Assembly (NCBI GenBank): GCA_902806565.1 | Contig: CADCXA010000031.1 | Location: 620,001 to 684,000, forward strand | DNA from: Hypoxylon rubiginosum | Lineage: Eukaryota > Ascomycota > Sordariomycetes > Xylariales > Hypoxylaceae | Reading direction: 5' to 3' | Length of the DNA: 64,000 nucleotides | Part shown: positions 34,025 through 46,800 of the stretch, piece after piece | Layout of the letters: each line of letters starts with the position of its first letter | Numbering within the stretch: position 1 is the first letter of the stretch | Program-made: the position numbers and the translations under genes | The notes under the pieces: model-generated | Database searches by the model: none | The model's input: only the letters and a program-made list of their open reading frames with translations | Told to the model about the DNA's origin: nothing

Positions 34025-35346
34025 CCAGGTCTCCCCCCTCTTCAGCCCTTTCCAAATGCAATGCGACCATGGGTAAGGGGCCTTCCGTCAATTAAAGTTT
34101 CAATAGTGTCTTTGGTTGCTTGGGTTCGATTTGTTGTTTGGATAATACATTATGTACCTAGGTAGTTAGGTACTTAAAAGAAAAGAATACCACTAAAAAA
34201 TCGCTTTAATGAAAGAACTGTTTTAAGGGGCACCGCGGCAAGATTGAAGGGAAAAATCCTACCACCACGAAAAGAAAAAATAATGCGATAATACCATTCG
34301 AAATTAGACCATAGTCCCGATCGAGATCACCGTCGCAGGCAGATTGGCGATACTCCCGGGAGATTAGAGCGTCGTCATCTGGCTAGACTTAGTTGGGTAG
34401 GCGCCCGATAAACAAGACGGATGGATACACGATGATAATAATAATAATAAAAACCATTCGACGATAACTTCGATTAGGCATTAGGGTACAGTAGAAGGAA
34501 AATGCTAGAAGCATAGTTTCTTTATGTGATGTACGATCTGATTATGATGTACTTTTTCGTATTTCTTGTACATACATGATGTTCCGTAACCTAATAGTGA
34601 TTATGGCTAGTAAGGGGTTAGGGGGTCAACAAGCCAGCGGACCTTGTAAATGGTCCGAGGCCATTCGCATCCACACTACTTCGTAGACACCGTCACATTA
34701 TACCACCAGCCTTCAGCAAGATCTGTGGCCGCCACAATAAATAGATAATAAATAATAAAAATGGTGCGATGCCGAAATAGACAAGTATCGCGGAGCGAAA
34801 CCGTCGAGGTTTGCTTCGCATGCGATATGCTTCCGGGCCGTTTCCCAAAGTTGGCCTGTCGCTGCTCCAATACATCCCAAAATACCTCCTCACGCTCCAG
34901 AAGAGCCGGGTCGACTATATAATCCAGCTGGGTATATTTGATGACCAAAAAAAAAAAAAAAGGGGGGTGGTGCTCCGGGGGGCTCCAGGGAGCGTGCTGG
35001 TAGCGTTCCACGTCAAATAAAATAATACAAAGTCATATCTCTCTAAATTGTATGCGGCGCCATCAGTCTAAAAGAGTCCCTAGCATCGGTCCCATCACGA
35101 TACAAGGGACGAGGAGAAACAGAACTGCCCCTGGAGGGAATGGTATCTTTTAGTGCTCCCGCTCCAACGCCATGTTAAATCAAAATTCCGCCGGTTGTTC
35201 GTTGTTGGGGTATAAGTGTTCGTGTTCGTTAACAAATACGACTGCGAGGCCGGTTCAGGAAATGCGTCTCTTTCCCTGCTCCTAGAATATACTCTTCGAA
35301 AGGTAAAAATGTCCAATAGCTGAAAATAGATCGTCGCCAATAAAAT

Positions 35347-38255
35347 TTAAAATATAAGTCGTAGTTCGTAACCGGTTGTCGTCCGGAATGCGCTGTGAGT
35401 TGATCCCCTGTCGCCGTCGGGCGCATCGACAGCCATCGTTTCCCATTCTCGTTTGGGTTGGGGCACGCTCCGGTCGACCTCTGCGATCTCAAGGGTCATA
35501 TCTTGGCCTTCGGGTAATGCTTGGATCACGTCGTCGTCTACCTCTACTTCCAACCCGCTCTTGAGGACGCGGACGACCCGTGTTACCGCTGAAGGTTCGA
35601 TAGGCCACTTGGAGGAAATTCGAGACACGAATTCTGCTAATGTTCTTTGCGTCAGGTAGACTGCTCGGTGGAGCTCGCGTTTCTCGGGTTCCGAAGAGTG
35701 TCGTCGAACAACGTAGAAACAAGCAATGGGTTTTACAGGTTTTTCAGTTGGTGGCTTGTACAATGGGTCAACGCCGAGTGCTTCTATCCAACCGCTCAAG
35801 TTCCCATCGTCATCCGTCTTGGCTACCTTTGTTGGTAAATCCGATGCTCTTCGAGAAGTTGAAGACTCCCCGCCGCCCTGAAAGTCGTTCCATTGGCTGG
35901 GATTAGCTGATTGCGACTGCAGAGACATAGAACTCGGCGAGGGAGAGACGAGAGACGACCCGGCGATCGAACTTCGCGCGCTTCGGATCTGCCAAGCAAC
36001 GCTATCCTTCGGCTCGACTTTCGTGAGGTCAGTAGGCTCCCCGGGTAAGCTCACGGGGTGTGTATCGGGGTCGTCTAGGTCGTCGCCGCGTAGATACAGA
36101 ATGCTAACTGGTCGGGTACTCGTAAACATGTCCTGTAGCGTCTGTAGTTTGAAATGTAAGTCATCTTCGAGCGAGGGTCGTACTCCACTAGTACCTCCAC
36201 CCGCAGAGCTTGTCGATGACATTGACCACGTTCTCTTGTGTTTCGGTGCTTTCCCAGGCCGTTGATGATCCTGTCCCTTGGCGTGAGAGCCACCACCTCT
36301 TTTGCGCTTTCCGAAGTCTTTTGCCCCGCTTTCTGCCTGAGCAATCTGTTGCTTAAGCTTGTCAATGGTCTTTTTGACGTGTGCTACGTCGTTAGAGAGC
36401 TTTCGTTCCGCTCCGTGATCTCTAAACAACTTGACTTTACAATAACATATATCAAACGCCGGTTCCGACAGGGGAGACGAGTCGGTCGATGTCAAGGCCG
36501 TCGTCTTAGCGCATAGCCTTACTGGAATCCCCTTAACACCCTTAGAGTGGCTGAAATCGGTGGAGAGAAAGTTGAAGCGAACGGCGATGCTGCATTCTGC
36601 GGCCCCGTTCAAGCCCGGCGTCCAGACAACCGAAAACCCATCAAACGAAGCCGTGTCGAGTTCGATACGAGTTCGCTTGTCGTCGCCTTCGGCAGGCTGC
36701 CCAGCCTCGACATACTCGACTGCTTGTAACTTGCCGCCACGCTGATGGGCCTCGTTGGTCCCTCGGCCTTCTTTCCACAAGCTCCAACAGACGCCTGGCT
36801 TCTGCCGTTGCTGCTCATCCTCGAAGGAGATGCGCACAAACGTCCGGTACTTGGTGCCGGGTAAGATGGGCATAGAAGCCGCGGTGTCAGCCACTGTGAG
36901 CGAGTAAGCTTGTCCTTTATTGAGGTACGTCACCGGGATCTCGTCCGCGTGCTTGATCATGGCCGTCGGCGCATTCAATGTCGAGTGGAAGCGGAATTTG
37001 TCAGCCGAGGCTGGGAGCATATGGGTCATAGGCGCCCCAAGTCGACCGTGCTGAAAACTGATCATATTTGGCGGTGATTGCGAGTGGAATGTAGCATCCA
37101 TGGAGCCAATATGGTCCTCAGGGTTGTCCGAATCGAGAGGAGAACCGTCGTGATCCATCGTCTCGTACCCGGTGTCCTGATGCACGAATGACGAAGGCGC
37201 GAACGAAGGCTGGGGAGGAGTCGGCTGGATGAAGGGGTTGAAGTGCGGTTGAAACTGGTGCGGCGGTATACCCGAATGGAACTGAGCGAGGTCCATCATG
37301 GCCGGTCCGGTCTGAATAGCACCTTCGCTGGTTGGAAGCGAAAGGGGCGTGCCGAGACCCATACCTAATCCCATTGACGGGGTATGCAGATCACCAGCTT
37401 GCGGGTGGTAAATCGTATTGGTACCGCCGGGCGTGGGCGTGTAGTAGCCCGGCGGTTGGTTTGCGAAAGTGCTGAAAGAGAAGGAGTTGGGGTCAAGCAG
37501 CGAAGGTGTAAATCTCCATTCTGCCCCTGAAGCCCGCGGGGTCGGATCCTGGTCTCGAAATACATCATGACTTGCACCTTGATGTCTAGAAATAATTTAG
37601 AGGTTAGCTCTTTCGTCCTAATTTGTTGCGCCGACTAGCCACAGCCGAGGGATCGCAACCGTTAGTGTACATATTATGTAGCTATAGTAGAGGCTGTTCC
37701 GAGCTTGGGGGTCGCGGGATACCCCGCGCTTCGAAGCTCTAAGATGCGCTCGCACCGCCTCATTACTATATAAGCTTATAGGCAGCATCGCAAGACATAG
37801 GGGAGAAATCCTATAGATCGGACTAAGATCTGAAAGAAACCGAAACATACTGTCCTGGACCCGGCGCAGCAAGAACCGAGCTGTCAGAAGCCACGGCGTT
37901 TGGCATTGGCGCCCCCGGGGCTGAAGATGAAACTACCGTTGCAATCTCGGGGAACTGTTGTCGGAAGTTGGCAAGCAGCTCATCGCCAGGCTTCTGTGAA
38001 CTTGTCCTAGATTATGCGCAGGGAGGGTCAGCAAAGTGGAGCAAGGACGGGAGGACGGCATGACGAGCATGGCCGAGGCTTGTCGCGTGCAGGCAAGGCA
38101 TAAGGTATCGAAGAGGAATCACATTTAATATTCCCACGAGACCTAAGCCTAAGCCTAAGCCTACGCCTACTACTATAGTAGGCACATGCAAGGGCGGAAC
38201 CGGTGCTGTTGGTTGGGGCCCGGCACCGAGCAAAAACTTACCTCTGGCGAAACAT
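35347..38255 (-). CDS. CP2/grainyhead-family transcription factor
   Basis: Exons 38255-38242, 38006-37851 and 37585-35347 (introns of 235 and 265 bp) give 802 aa in one frame. The first exon is only 14 nt (ATG TTT CGC CAG AG) before a perfect GTAAGT donor; the protein starts MFRQRTSSQKPGDELLANF. Residues up to about 245 are a disordered Pro/Gln-rich region. The CP2 DNA-binding domain begins near residue 252 with FRFHSTLNAPTAM, continues through IPVTYLNKGQAYSLTV and YRTFVRISFEDEQQRQKPGVCW, and ends after IPVRLCAKTT and AFDICYCKVKLFRDHGAERK. A short helical Lys/Gln segment, a long Ser-rich region and a C-terminal ubiquitin-like segment (LEVEVDDDVIQALPEGQDMTL) follow. In fungi this family acts in the nucleus on cell-wall and conidial-separation genes (Neurospora GRHL). 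The microexon rests on splice-site logic only. Confidence 0.88.
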
Positions 38256-41200
38256 CTGGAAGAGACTCAAACGGATGCTGTCGCAAGACAGCGATGCCGA
38301 GGTGTTTGCAAAACGAGTCTCAAAAGGTAGTCTTTCTCTTCAAGGGACGAAACTAGTAGTTAAGCGCAAGTATGCGACTCTGGAGAGACGAGAGTGTCTT
38401 CCCCCAAAGCGACTCCTGCTGCAGAGAGGCGTTATACAAAGGTGGCGCACAGTAGCTAAGGATAGCTGAAGGTATAAGTCGCTCTCAGAATGGCGGCGCG
38501 CGAACGTGCGTGGACGCTTTTCGTGGGCTTTTCGTGGGCTGTTTGAAAAGTGTTGGTTGTTAAACGACGGAAATATCGTGGAGGTCTGCGGCGCGGCACG
38601 GCACAACGTCTAGAACGATCGTAGAGGGGGGGAAGTAGATTGGGGGGCTTGTGTCAGAGTAATGAATCGAAGAAGAAGCGGTATAAAAAAGAGTGTGAGT
38701 ATGTAAGTAGCGAGCAGAAAAGGATTATGAGCATAAAAGCTGATTCGATAGGAGGGTGACCTGGAGGTAATATAGTACACCTCACTAAAAGATTGCGTAG
38801 TGGGTACTTGGACTTTAACGTGTTCCAGGTGGAATTAGTAGTACTTGTAGGGAATTCGGAACCCCAGGTACGGTAAAGGTAAGGGTAAGGTAATATAGAA
38901 GCTCTTTACGAAAGACGATCTCCTCGTGTGTGTGTCTCTCTCTCTCTTTTAACTACTAGGCTGGCTCGACCCGGGGTAGCTAACCTAGGTTTGTATGTGT
39001 ATGTAACGGCCAGGGTCCTGTCAGGGCCCAGTAGTTGGTTGGTGGTGAAGAAGAAGGGCGAGAGCGAGGGCGAGGGTGAATGTGAGTGTAAGTATGAGTG
39101 TGAGTGAGAGAAGGTTACTCGTTGGGCCGGGCCTGTATATGGGACGGTGAGGTGCGAATCGTCAAAGACACGAAGGTCTCAGAGACTTAGAGGCATATGT
39201 TCGGACGAAAAGAGTAAAAACAGTACGGGTGTACAAGAGAGAGAACGGATGGGAACATTGAAGATAGGCTCGACATGAGGAGGGGGGAGGGAGGGGCGTG
39301 TGGCTTGCTAGACGAAGAGGGGGGGTGTATAAGGAATTTCCACCATTGCACCGAGATCAGTGGACGGACAGCGGACGGTGATAGACGCTTGCGCAATACA
39401 TTTACACGTACTGCACTGCACAATCCAAAATTAAAAATTGTACAATACATTAGGTCAGGCGCTACCAATTTTTGCCGAGGACTTACTCCTCAGGGACATG
39501 TCAGTGGACATGTCAGTGGAGGTGCCAGTGGTGTCAGTGGTAGGGAGGGTCTTGGGTTGCGCATGGGCGCGCTCATGCGAGGTTGTTAGCTCGATAGGAT
39601 CTCATGGATCATGAGCTTGGGGGGAGGGAAGAGGAAAGAAAACGGAGGACGGAGGACGGGGGTGAAGAAAACGGGGGTTCCCTCAATACCTACCTGGTAC
39701 GTATAAGTCAAGTGTCAAGTCGCGCGATTGAAGGAAGAATAGAAAATTGAATAGAAGTTCCAGTTCGATTAACAAGGTACAATGCAATAGTGCCGACCCC
39801 AGCTAGCTTACCTTAAACATTGGGTACAGTACACGCATCCGTGGGATGCATCTAAAAGTGAAGGGTGAAGGGTGATAGTCCGGGGCAAATGTAACAAGAG
39901 CGCTGATAGATCTAAGGAACATCCTATTCGAGTCTCATGTACCTTGCGTACAACGAACGGTACGTACTGGTACATGAGCCCCATCCCCTGGGGCCCTGGC
40001 ATCTAAAAAATACCCCTGTCCCCTCTTCCTGGGGCTTGTCTGTCCATCGTCCATTGCTGATATAGGGTACGGGGTACGTACCGGACGGAGCCCAGCCGGA
40101 TGTCGAGGATACATAACGCACAATGCAAGGACCAGCCTAAAAGACTTCTTCTCCGTCTCCGTGCCTTACGTTTATTGCTCCGTTCTATGGTGGATATTGT
40201 TCTAATAAAAGAAAGGGAAAAATCATTATCAAAAATTCCAAAAGAATTATGCCGGACTACTTTGTCTAAAATAGTACAGCATCTCATAATTTCAAGGAGC
40301 ACGAGTATACCTATATTTCGTCCTCGCTGGTCTTTTTTTTTCTTTCTCTGCTCCCTTTTCGGTTCCTTTCCCCTATGTACATAGTACCGAGTTGCTCTGC
40401 AGCTTATTGGTTGTACGCGGTAAATTGTTGTCCAAACATTAAGCAACACAGACTTCAGCTTCCTCCCTGCGGCTGACCCAAATTAGGAGATACCTACCTA
40501 CGTACAGTTAGCACAGGGTTTCGAGCCATGGGTTGTGAACTCATTCGAATAGGTACCACGTGTACCCGAGTGTCTAGTGCATGTACTATCTCACCTCGAC
40601 GTTCAGCTAACATCCACGCTTAAATAGACTTGACTGTGGCGTATGTATGTCTACGGGTACTTGAGACAATTCGTCGTCATTGTTTCTACTCTAGAACGAA
40701 TTTACCTAACGAAGTGGCAAATAGCAAAGAGTCGAGAACGACAAAAATGGACGAAGAGGCAGCCCATCCGCGTGTCTCGTGGTCAAGTGTCTTAGATATT
40801 CTGCGCGGCCCGAACTTTTACACTTAATACCGGCCGAAGATACAAGGTTTGATCCATTCGGGAAGTTTGCCTAGTCACCTCTTACACTTTTACATTATAG
40901 GTATAGTAAAGACTACCAAAGCCTGTCAGGGGTATTCGTATATATACATACATAGTAGTATCATGATTCAACATACACATTGACCATTAGTATGGTAGAC
41001 TTCTTTACTATAGCGGGAAAACATGCGCCGTACGAGTTTATCCGAATAGCTCATAAACTTTGCTTATATCGACGATTTGATCTTGAGTTTATATTAGTTG
41101 CATGAGTAGGTATATAATAGGTGCCTCTTACGATATGCGGTCCATCATACTTAGGCCAGTCCCGAATTTTACACGAAAAAAGAAAGAGTTCCGCATAGCC

Positions 41201-41692
41201 GCTAGATAATAGTCTACGGTTAACCACTTCATAGTACAAAAATATGAAGACTTTGGGGTGAACAGTTTCTCAGTAGTTCCGCAGCATATCAGCGACTATT
41301 AAGCGATGTCCATTCCCATTCTCCACTTGGATAGACTTAGTCATTTAGGTACATTTCAGCCAGAGTTGGCCATTGGCTTAGCACAACTGCCACAAATATG
41401 AAGAGTAGCAGAAGAAGCTAAGAATAGCACTAACCCCTATTTAAAGGGGTGTAGAGGCTGAAATAGGAGTTTCGGGAGCACAAAACTATAAGCAGTGTAG
41501 CAGACTCTTTACGGTAGAGTCGGGGGATAAAACAGCCGGACAGGCTACGGGACTCGTTCCCGCCCGTCGGCACCGGCAATGTAGCAGTGGGTGTCGATAC
41601 TGTATATGCTACCAACTATCATTACCTAGGTACCCAGTCTATGCCTCATGCTAATTAGAAAAAAAATACGAAGAGTTCTTAGCAGGCGGCGC

Positions 41693-41996
41693 ACTGGAAT
41701 GTATCTTATACATGAGGGGTGTTAGGTTCGATTCCTATCAGCGCTATCTGGCTGTTCCCCTTTTTCTGGTAGCGCTGATAGCTCAATTGGTTGCGTGGCC
41801 CTGCTTAGCCTCGAGCCTGAGTGTTCGATCCCCACCTGTGGCGTGAGTCTCCCGCTGCTTTGGGTTTTCAGCCAGGCTGGAAGCAGGTGCGGGGGCGCAC
41901 CATTTGTTCTGTCAGTACTACTGGAATGTATCTTATACATGAGGGGTGTTAGGTTCGATTCCTATCAGCGCTATCTGGCTGTTCCCCTTTTTCTGG
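41693..41996 (+). mobile_element. Tandem tRNA-derived SINE-like Pol III element
   Basis: A 77-bp sequence is present twice without mismatch, at 41693-41769 and 41920-41996, so the structure is one full 227-bp unit (41770-41996) preceded by the 3' part of another. The unit starts TAGCGCTGATAG, whose exact reverse complement lies at 41962-41973, as in a tRNA acceptor stem. It carries a Pol III A box, TAGCTCAATTGG (41779-41790), an internal B-box-like GTTCGATCCCC (about 41823-41833), a perfect B box GGTTCGATTCC (41952-41962) and a T5 terminator (41988-41992). The D-arm does not fold properly, so a working tRNA is unlikely. A short tRNA-derived retroposon or a tRNA-like RNA gene is the best reading. 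No encoded protein or target-site duplication is seen. Confidence 0.55.
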
Positions 41997-43790
41997 CGCG
42001 ACCACTGTCGTCACTTTCATGAGCATCGTTTGTCTAGCGCAGCTTAGGTCGATCTTGCTAAAATCATCCTAGGGGGCCAGCCGAGCCTACTAAGTAACTA
42101 GCAAAGAAGTTCGGAGGACTAGTTCGGCGCCGCTGCTTTCTGCTGTAGCCCTTTTAATCTTTCCCATGGAATGATTGGCATGTGGCATATAATTCGCGCG
42201 TAACGACAAACACACAAGCGCGGGCGCTGGACGACAGGAGAGCCCGTCGGGCTGGCCACTCGAAACATCATCCCGGTCTGGTTAGGGCTCAAGTGAGAAA
42301 GGTTTGCCATGTACTATGTAAAAGACGTGACGGGAAAGTCTAGTCGAGGATGACGTGAAATAGCAACGGCGGGCGCTTTCGTGGCGTTTTAGTCTCCCAG
42401 CATACCGGGCTCGTCTCGACCTTCTTATGAGCTACCGACCTTCTAGTCTGTATCTACCTTCTAGGGAGGCAAGTACACAATAATGAGGCGTCAGGGCGTG
42501 TAGCGACTATTACCACCAGGATAGAATTAGTCACGGCAGCCGAAGTATACTAAAATAGACCACAAGAGGGTTCGAAACATAGATAGGTACGCTGCACCAT
42601 AAAGGAGAGAGAAAAAAACAATATATTGGTAAGTCGTATGAGTATGACCCCTGATGGCCACCCGGCAAAGGAGAAGTGACAAGCTCAGTCATTCTTGCTA
42701 TTGGGTGTCAGTATTTTTTTGCGTAGCATGATCAACGTAAGAAATTCCCTAGCGAGGGAAGATGAAAGATTGACGGCTGGGGGGGCAATCGCACAAAGAT
42801 CGACCCCCGTATTTATTTTTATCGACGAATTGATTGGACGAATTGGATGAATTGGGGTCGAAGGCAATGGAGATTCCCGCGGTGTTTGGGTGTGTGTAAT
42901 ATCACGTGGGGTGACGCGCTTTCTGTGGCTTGACAAATGCTTATCTCCCACTCTTTTCACTTCGTCCAGTTCGTCTGAGGCCCTTCCAGCCTTTAACAAG
43001 AGGCCTCTCAATGGCGAAAATGCCGTACTGCCACAATTCTAGACAATGTTGCAACAATTTTCCGCCACACCTGCACCTCTGGTCCTCTGCACTCCACCTT
43101 GCAAAAGATGAGTCTGCAAAGGGAAGATGGGAGGTTATCTTGTCAGCTTGTACATATACGGATACGGGGGTGTATTATAAGGATATAACGTGTATTACGT
43201 ACCTCACGAGCCAAGTCAGCCCAGTCTTGCAGTTCTCTCTAACCCCTAGCCTCTATCTCCAGTCTCTAGAGTCGTCTCCATTCTCCATTCTCCTCCACTC
43301 CCCTTTTTTTTTTCTTTCTACCCGTTCCTTATTCCTCCCCTCCCCGCCCGTCGCCCCCGTCCGTTAGTAAGGTCCCGCCCCTACGTCCGCCAATTTCCGC
43401 AAGCCTTTCTTTCTTGTGAGCCTACAAGCCTATCACGGACCCTGGACGCGTGTTTCTCAATTCAATCCTCTTTTGGTGTCTTCCTCCGCCACTACGCCGG
43501 AATTACACCTAAGATCAGTCTCGCGGCTCTTACCCGAACCCTCCTAGAAAAAGGAGATTGGATTACTGTAGAGAGCACAGTACTGGTACTGTACCGTACC
43601 TAACCTACACCTACACCTAAGTCCACAAGTTAGCGAATTCGCTAAGTAGGGCAAGACGCATTCATGCAAATGCAAAAGGAGCCCGAGCCTATTTCGTTTC
43701 GTCTGCAAGAATCCACAATTTGACGTCATGACAGTCAGCTGGGTACATGTGCGTTCTCCCCTCTACCCATTCTATCCGTACCTAACCTAT

Positions 43791-43820
43791 CCCTATCCCT
43801 TATCCCTTATCCCTTATCCC
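43791..43820 (-). repeat. 7-bp C-rich tandem repeat, G4-prone on minus strand
   Basis: Copies of CCCTTAT run in tandem, with a CCCTAT variant at the left edge. Read on the minus strand it is GGGATAAGGG-like, with at least four G3 runs, and fits the G-quadruplex consensus. It resembles but is not the TTAGGG telomere repeat. Confidence 0.75.
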
Positions 43821-46800
43821 TACGGCATCTGGGCATTTATCTCCAACTCACAGCGTGGTGTTGGTCGAAGGAACTTCGAGCCTTATCTTTACTTGAAACA
43901 TTCGTGATGTGCCCAAACCTCGACAAAGGGATGTACAATTTCATCTGGCCTTCCAGGTCCTATCTGAGCATCATGTCTGTGTCGAGCACGAGCGCGACAT
44001 CCATCTCGGTGGGAAACACGTGTCTGAAAGAGTCTCGGGCCAGTCTTCTCGGCATCGGCCATACCGGAAAGGTTCAGTTTGAAAGGGTCCGCTCTCTTGT
44101 ACCGTTCCCAGCATACCGACAAAGTTCCACATGCCATTGGTCCATTCGGCATAAAGATGGAGATGCCGCCGTGTAGCGATCAAACTGCTGTTTTAGGAAT
44201 CTCTGGCGCGATGAGTTGGTGAAAGGCACAGGCACTTATACAACCTCCGTTTACCATTCGTCAATCGTGTCCAATTACGGATACCTAGACGCCAGAGTCG
44301 CGTTTCGCCGTTTCGCACTACAATATTTTATCGCTCACCCAGCACGCGCGCGGGATGGCAACTCTCATATGCTGTTATCTATGCCCGGGGTCCTGAACCT
44401 CGATCGTCAATTCGCCGGCGTCTAGGTTATGGGTTCTATAATTTGCCCTACTCGCGGCATGGCGCTACCCTTTGAGGATTGCGCGGATTGCGCGCCCTAG
44501 CCGCCGGCTCCTATTAGAGGTAATTCTGTAGTAATTACGGCTAACCTATCCCAACTTGTCTATCACGTTCCGTACCTGGCGGCAGGGCAATCTACCGTTC
44601 CAGAAGGCGTTCAGGAACGGTACACCATGTTGAAATCAGATGGTGTATCCTGCACTTGGTTGGCTAATCGTATTGTATATCATCATATACTACGCGCTTC
44701 TTATTGTTTATTTTTACCAAGTTGCTCGATTTCCATTATCGAGCAGCCCCTCAGCCCCTTTGAGGCATTGCGGCAGACCAAGAATTGCTATTTACTCACA
44801 GGGTTCGTCCAAGAGCCGCCTACAGTACCATATAGCTTGCTTTACTATACCACAGGTAGTCTTGCCGTTTAGGGACGTTGATAGTCCTGGTGGTCTGGAA
44901 GCTAGCATACGAATCGAGAACTTCTCACGGACCATCCGGACTGCCGGATAGGCCATCCGGATGCTTCCCTCGTCAACAGCCGCATTAATTTGCAGAGTAG
45001 GATTTCATGTTTTCAGCATTCAAACTACCGGTCTAGGCCAGAACAATCTCGGTAACACGTAGAGGCGCTTATTGTATCGAAAGGAAAAATCGTGCCACTC
45101 ACCATTCGCAGACTTTTAATATTCAAGGTATACCTTTCAGGGCAAGCCGTCACATCATACATACCTTAGGTAGGTACCGACCTTTAAAACTTCGGTAGCA
45201 TACTATACCTAGGCTTGCGAGTATCTAATTCGTTGCCCGCGATGTCGATATCAAGACTATATATATCGCTCAAGCATAGCGATGCACTCGACAGTCTCGA
45301 GTCTACTTTAGACCTGTCACGTTCTCTACCATAAATGCGATTGTATGGAAAGTAATCTCCTTGCAACCCCTACTCTAACCTTATTCCGACTTGAAGCCAT
45401 GATGGTCTTCCGGTTGTTGTTCATCGCTGAGTTGACCGGTCTGGAGCTATGTCTACGGTAACCTGGATCGGCACTTCGTAGCCCTGTTGCTATGCGCCCT
45501 TCACCTTCACCGCTCCGGTGCATAATCACTCTTATTGACGACGCTGTCACAACCTTCTGACGGGGATCTGCAAGTTGTTTAATCGTCTGGAAGGCCGGCT
45601 AGTGGACCTGTCACCTACGTGGCATAAACCAAGTCAACGTCTTGCATGAGCTAGTGTCTACTTGAAACAGGCGCTTCTCCAATCGTAGACGACAACCACC
45701 TGATGATTGAAACTACGATAGCACCTGATCACGCCAATGCAGCGCAGGGCTGCCCTCGAGGCGTCATTAAGAATAGTCCGACTGGTTAGCCTGGGAAGCC
45801 TACAGACTGCATGTACACCTTCATTTGACGAGAGACATCTTCTGAGTGTTTCACCGAGAGGTACTTGAGACCGACGCATCGATTTATATACTTAAAGGCG
45901 ATCCAGACATGACTGCATATTTCAACCAGAAGTAAGATATCGCATTGAAAGCTTCGAATTTGCCGCTACTACTACGGCATCTCACTTCCAAACACCAAAC
46001 AGCAACATGGTGGGCCTCTAGGCCTAGTCGCAACCGTACGCGAGTCCTTACCGTATTGTCATGCAAGCGTATACGTGCGGCTCTCACAACATTCGAAAAC
46101 GGTTATGCTCATGCTATTGCCTAGGTACTTGGCCAGCCAAGCTTGGGTTAGCTAGCAGACCATTTCCTAATCACTATTATGGCACCACTGGTTTCGTTGC
46201 CGTCCTACTGTGTACCTAATGCATAGGCCTATACCTACGGGTCTGTGTCTTGCATGCCAAGCTTTGCGATGCAACATCTCCTCCACGACGACCTGGCCAC
46301 CCCCCTCGACCACTCCCATAGTAAACTACCAAGTTACTACGGAATATTGGCCTGTTAATACTGGGTTCAGTGTCGCATTCCCGGCCGAGTGTACTGTAAT
46401 AATGGGAACTTCCGTCCGTTCCCGCTTCCCTTTCGAGCACGGCTTCGTCAGCCGTTTATCATAGGCTGGACCGTAAAAAGAAATGCCCTTACAATGTCAC
46501 ATGGTGACGATACACTGAAGTTATCATTACGGTGAGTGCGGTGCGTGCTTATCGGGCAAACAGCTCGTGACGACGAGGCAGGTTAATATTACCGACTCTT
46601 ATTCCCAGGTATCTAAGGAACTCGTGGACGACACATGTCGGCGCTGTTGCTTACAGTAGATTATGGACACGCCAACAGACAAATAGACGAACTGCTGAGA
46701 TCTGCGGATCTACCTCGTGTCGACAAGCAGACGGGGTTCGTAGCGTAGATCTACCAAGATATTCTCACAGCCTTACCTTGCCACACATTACAGGCAAAAA

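Larger units (their letters stand above)
28458..35346. other. Gene-poor stretch of 6.9 kb
   Basis: No gene I can support. It holds the LrgA-LrgB 3' UTR, CT-rich DNA at about 29230-29430, a frame at 29838-29950 that reads like the lead-in of a Zn2Cys6 transcription factor but lacks cysteines, an ORF at 32575-32835 with a CPxCG motif, an 8-bp repeat at 33993-34024, a G-rich block at 33373-33406 and an A-tract near 34950. All open frames between 31.1 and 35.3 kb are short and unsupported. Confidence 0.6.

Noticed and set aside
38145..38172. (TAAGCC)n-like stretch as an interstitial telomere
   Set aside because: Only about three imperfect units, not TTAGGG, and it lies inside the first intron of the CP2 gene.
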